This document shows, one piece after another, positions 40,590 through 41,221 of a stretch of 41,221 nt of DNA. Position numbers and translations under genes: made by a program. Origin of the DNA: Oscillatoriaceae cyanobacterium M33_DOE_052 (lineage in GTDB: Bacteria; Cyanobacteriota; Cyanobacteriia; Cyanobacteriales; Laspinemataceae); contig DVDU01000099.1 in assembly GCA_015296065.1 (NCBI GenBank), positions 1-41,221 of the forward strand, given 5' to 3'. Position 1 is the stretch's first letter; each line of letters begins with the position of its first letter. A model generated the notes under the pieces. It was not told the origin of the DNA and made no database searches. It saw nothing but the letters and a program-made list of their open reading frames with translations.

Positions 40590-40796
40590 AGCTCCCCCTG
40601 TTCTTCTAGGATAGATTTTTTTATGATTCTACTCGGAAATTATGGATTTGCTGTGGAATCCGTATGATATTACCCTAAATTAGGATAGGCTCATCCGGGA
40701 ACAGACCAAATACAAACTCTATTACTCACTCTATCTTAATCTATCCTCAAAAATTGTCAATCTGTAATTATAGTCATTTCAAATAGAAACGAGACA
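40590..40796. other. Gap with probable right end of the IS630 element
   Basis: About 200 AT-rich bases. The sequence next to the transposase stop, AGTCATTTCAAATAGAAACG (about 40773-40792), is a candidate terminal inverted repeat, but the other end is beyond the window, so it cannot be checked here. The rest holds the promoter region of the longer antitoxin. Confidence 0.4.
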
Positions 40797-41221
40797 TTAT
40801 CGGGCGCAATACTCTCGGATAATTTCGTCGATAGATTGGTCAGGACTTGCATACATTCGGGCTCTCTTTAAAGCACTAAAATCATGCTCTATGTCATTTA
40901 AGTCTGGTGAGTATTTGGGTAAAAATACTACTTGATGCCCAGCCGCCTCGGCCAATTCTCTAATCACCTTCTTTCGATGAATGGGCGCGTTATCCATAAT
41001 TAATATCGACGGTGAGGATAACTCCGGCAATAAATGGAGAGACAACCATCTCTCAAATCCGGCAGCCTGCACACTTCCCGTGATGAGAACCGGCGCGATT
41101 AAGTCGGGTACACCTTTTCTTCTGGCGGCGATTAGATTTACCCTTTTGCCTCTTTTTCCCGTTCTATCTCCCCAGACTTTTTTCCCTTTCTTTGACCAGG
41201 CATAAACACAGCTCGGTTCGG
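40797..41221 (-). mobile_element. IS630-family transposase, 3' part (runs off the window)
   Basis: The frame is open from the window edge to the TAA at 40797. It reads EPSCVYAWSKKGKKVWGDRTGKR at the edge, then LITGSVQAAGFERWLSLHLLPEL and ILIMDNAPIHRKKVI, and ends LPKYSPDLNDIEHDFSALKRAR. The DNAPIH and SPDLNDIE segments carry the second D and the final E of the DDE catalytic triad of the IS630/Tc1 group. The upstream part is outside the window, so completeness is unknown. The GTG at 41072 is an internal codon, not a start. Confidence 0.9.

Overview
The window looks like chromosomal DNA of a filamentous cyanobacterium, probably of the Oscillatoriales type. The case rests on frequent GCGATCGC (HIP1-like) sites and on cyanobacterial families (DUF3110, a DUF7219-like protein, DUF928, DUF1822, CHASE2 and CHAT proteins, a very long TamB-like protein). 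Dense families of short intergenic repeats also fit. No rRNA, tRNA, CRISPR array or phage module was seen. Species assignment is inference only.

Layout. 0-5.7 kb holds housekeeping and accessory genes: a VWA-domain protein, a PIN-toxin/antitoxin pair, a decayed second copy of the VWA gene end, cobO, a small conserved cyanobacterial protein and moeA. 5.7-20 kb is a surface-polysaccharide cluster, almost entirely on the minus strand: two tandem GT39-type membrane glycosyltransferases, a GT2 (plus strand), a GT4, two different sulfotransferases, a Wzx-type flippase, two Tat-exported GH10 xylanase-like hydrolases alternating with a WecG/TagA-type glycosyltransferase, and a second GT4. Together they suggest synthesis, sulfation, export and trimming of an extracellular polysaccharide. 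20-28.3 kb carries murQ, a DUF3110 gene and a 6.3-kb tamB-like gene. 28.4-31.2 kb is an accessory island: a duplicated small-gene/aspartyl-protease module (one protease decayed), a Doc-type toxin-antitoxin pair and a HEPN-like gene. 32.1-39.5 kb is a caspase-like (CHAT) signalling locus: a leftward run of sigma-factor-like, DUF1822, CHAT-CHASE2 and DUF928 genes, divergent from a secreted or membrane-anchored TPR-CHAT gene. 39.7-41.2 kb has a second Doc pair, whose antitoxin carries an extra N-terminal domain, and the 3' part of an IS630-type transposase running off the window.

The most distinctive theme is intergenic repeats reaching into genes. Arrays of GACAAAGGACAAATGAC-like units supply start codons, stop codons and C-terminal tails. 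A GTAGTTGGGCTTTAGCCC palindrome family supplies the murQ stop codon. A (GTCTCCCC)n minisatellite present in two intergenic regions also sits in frame inside tamB. The most interesting candidate system is the CHAT-CHASE2 / TPR-CHAT / sigma-factor locus.
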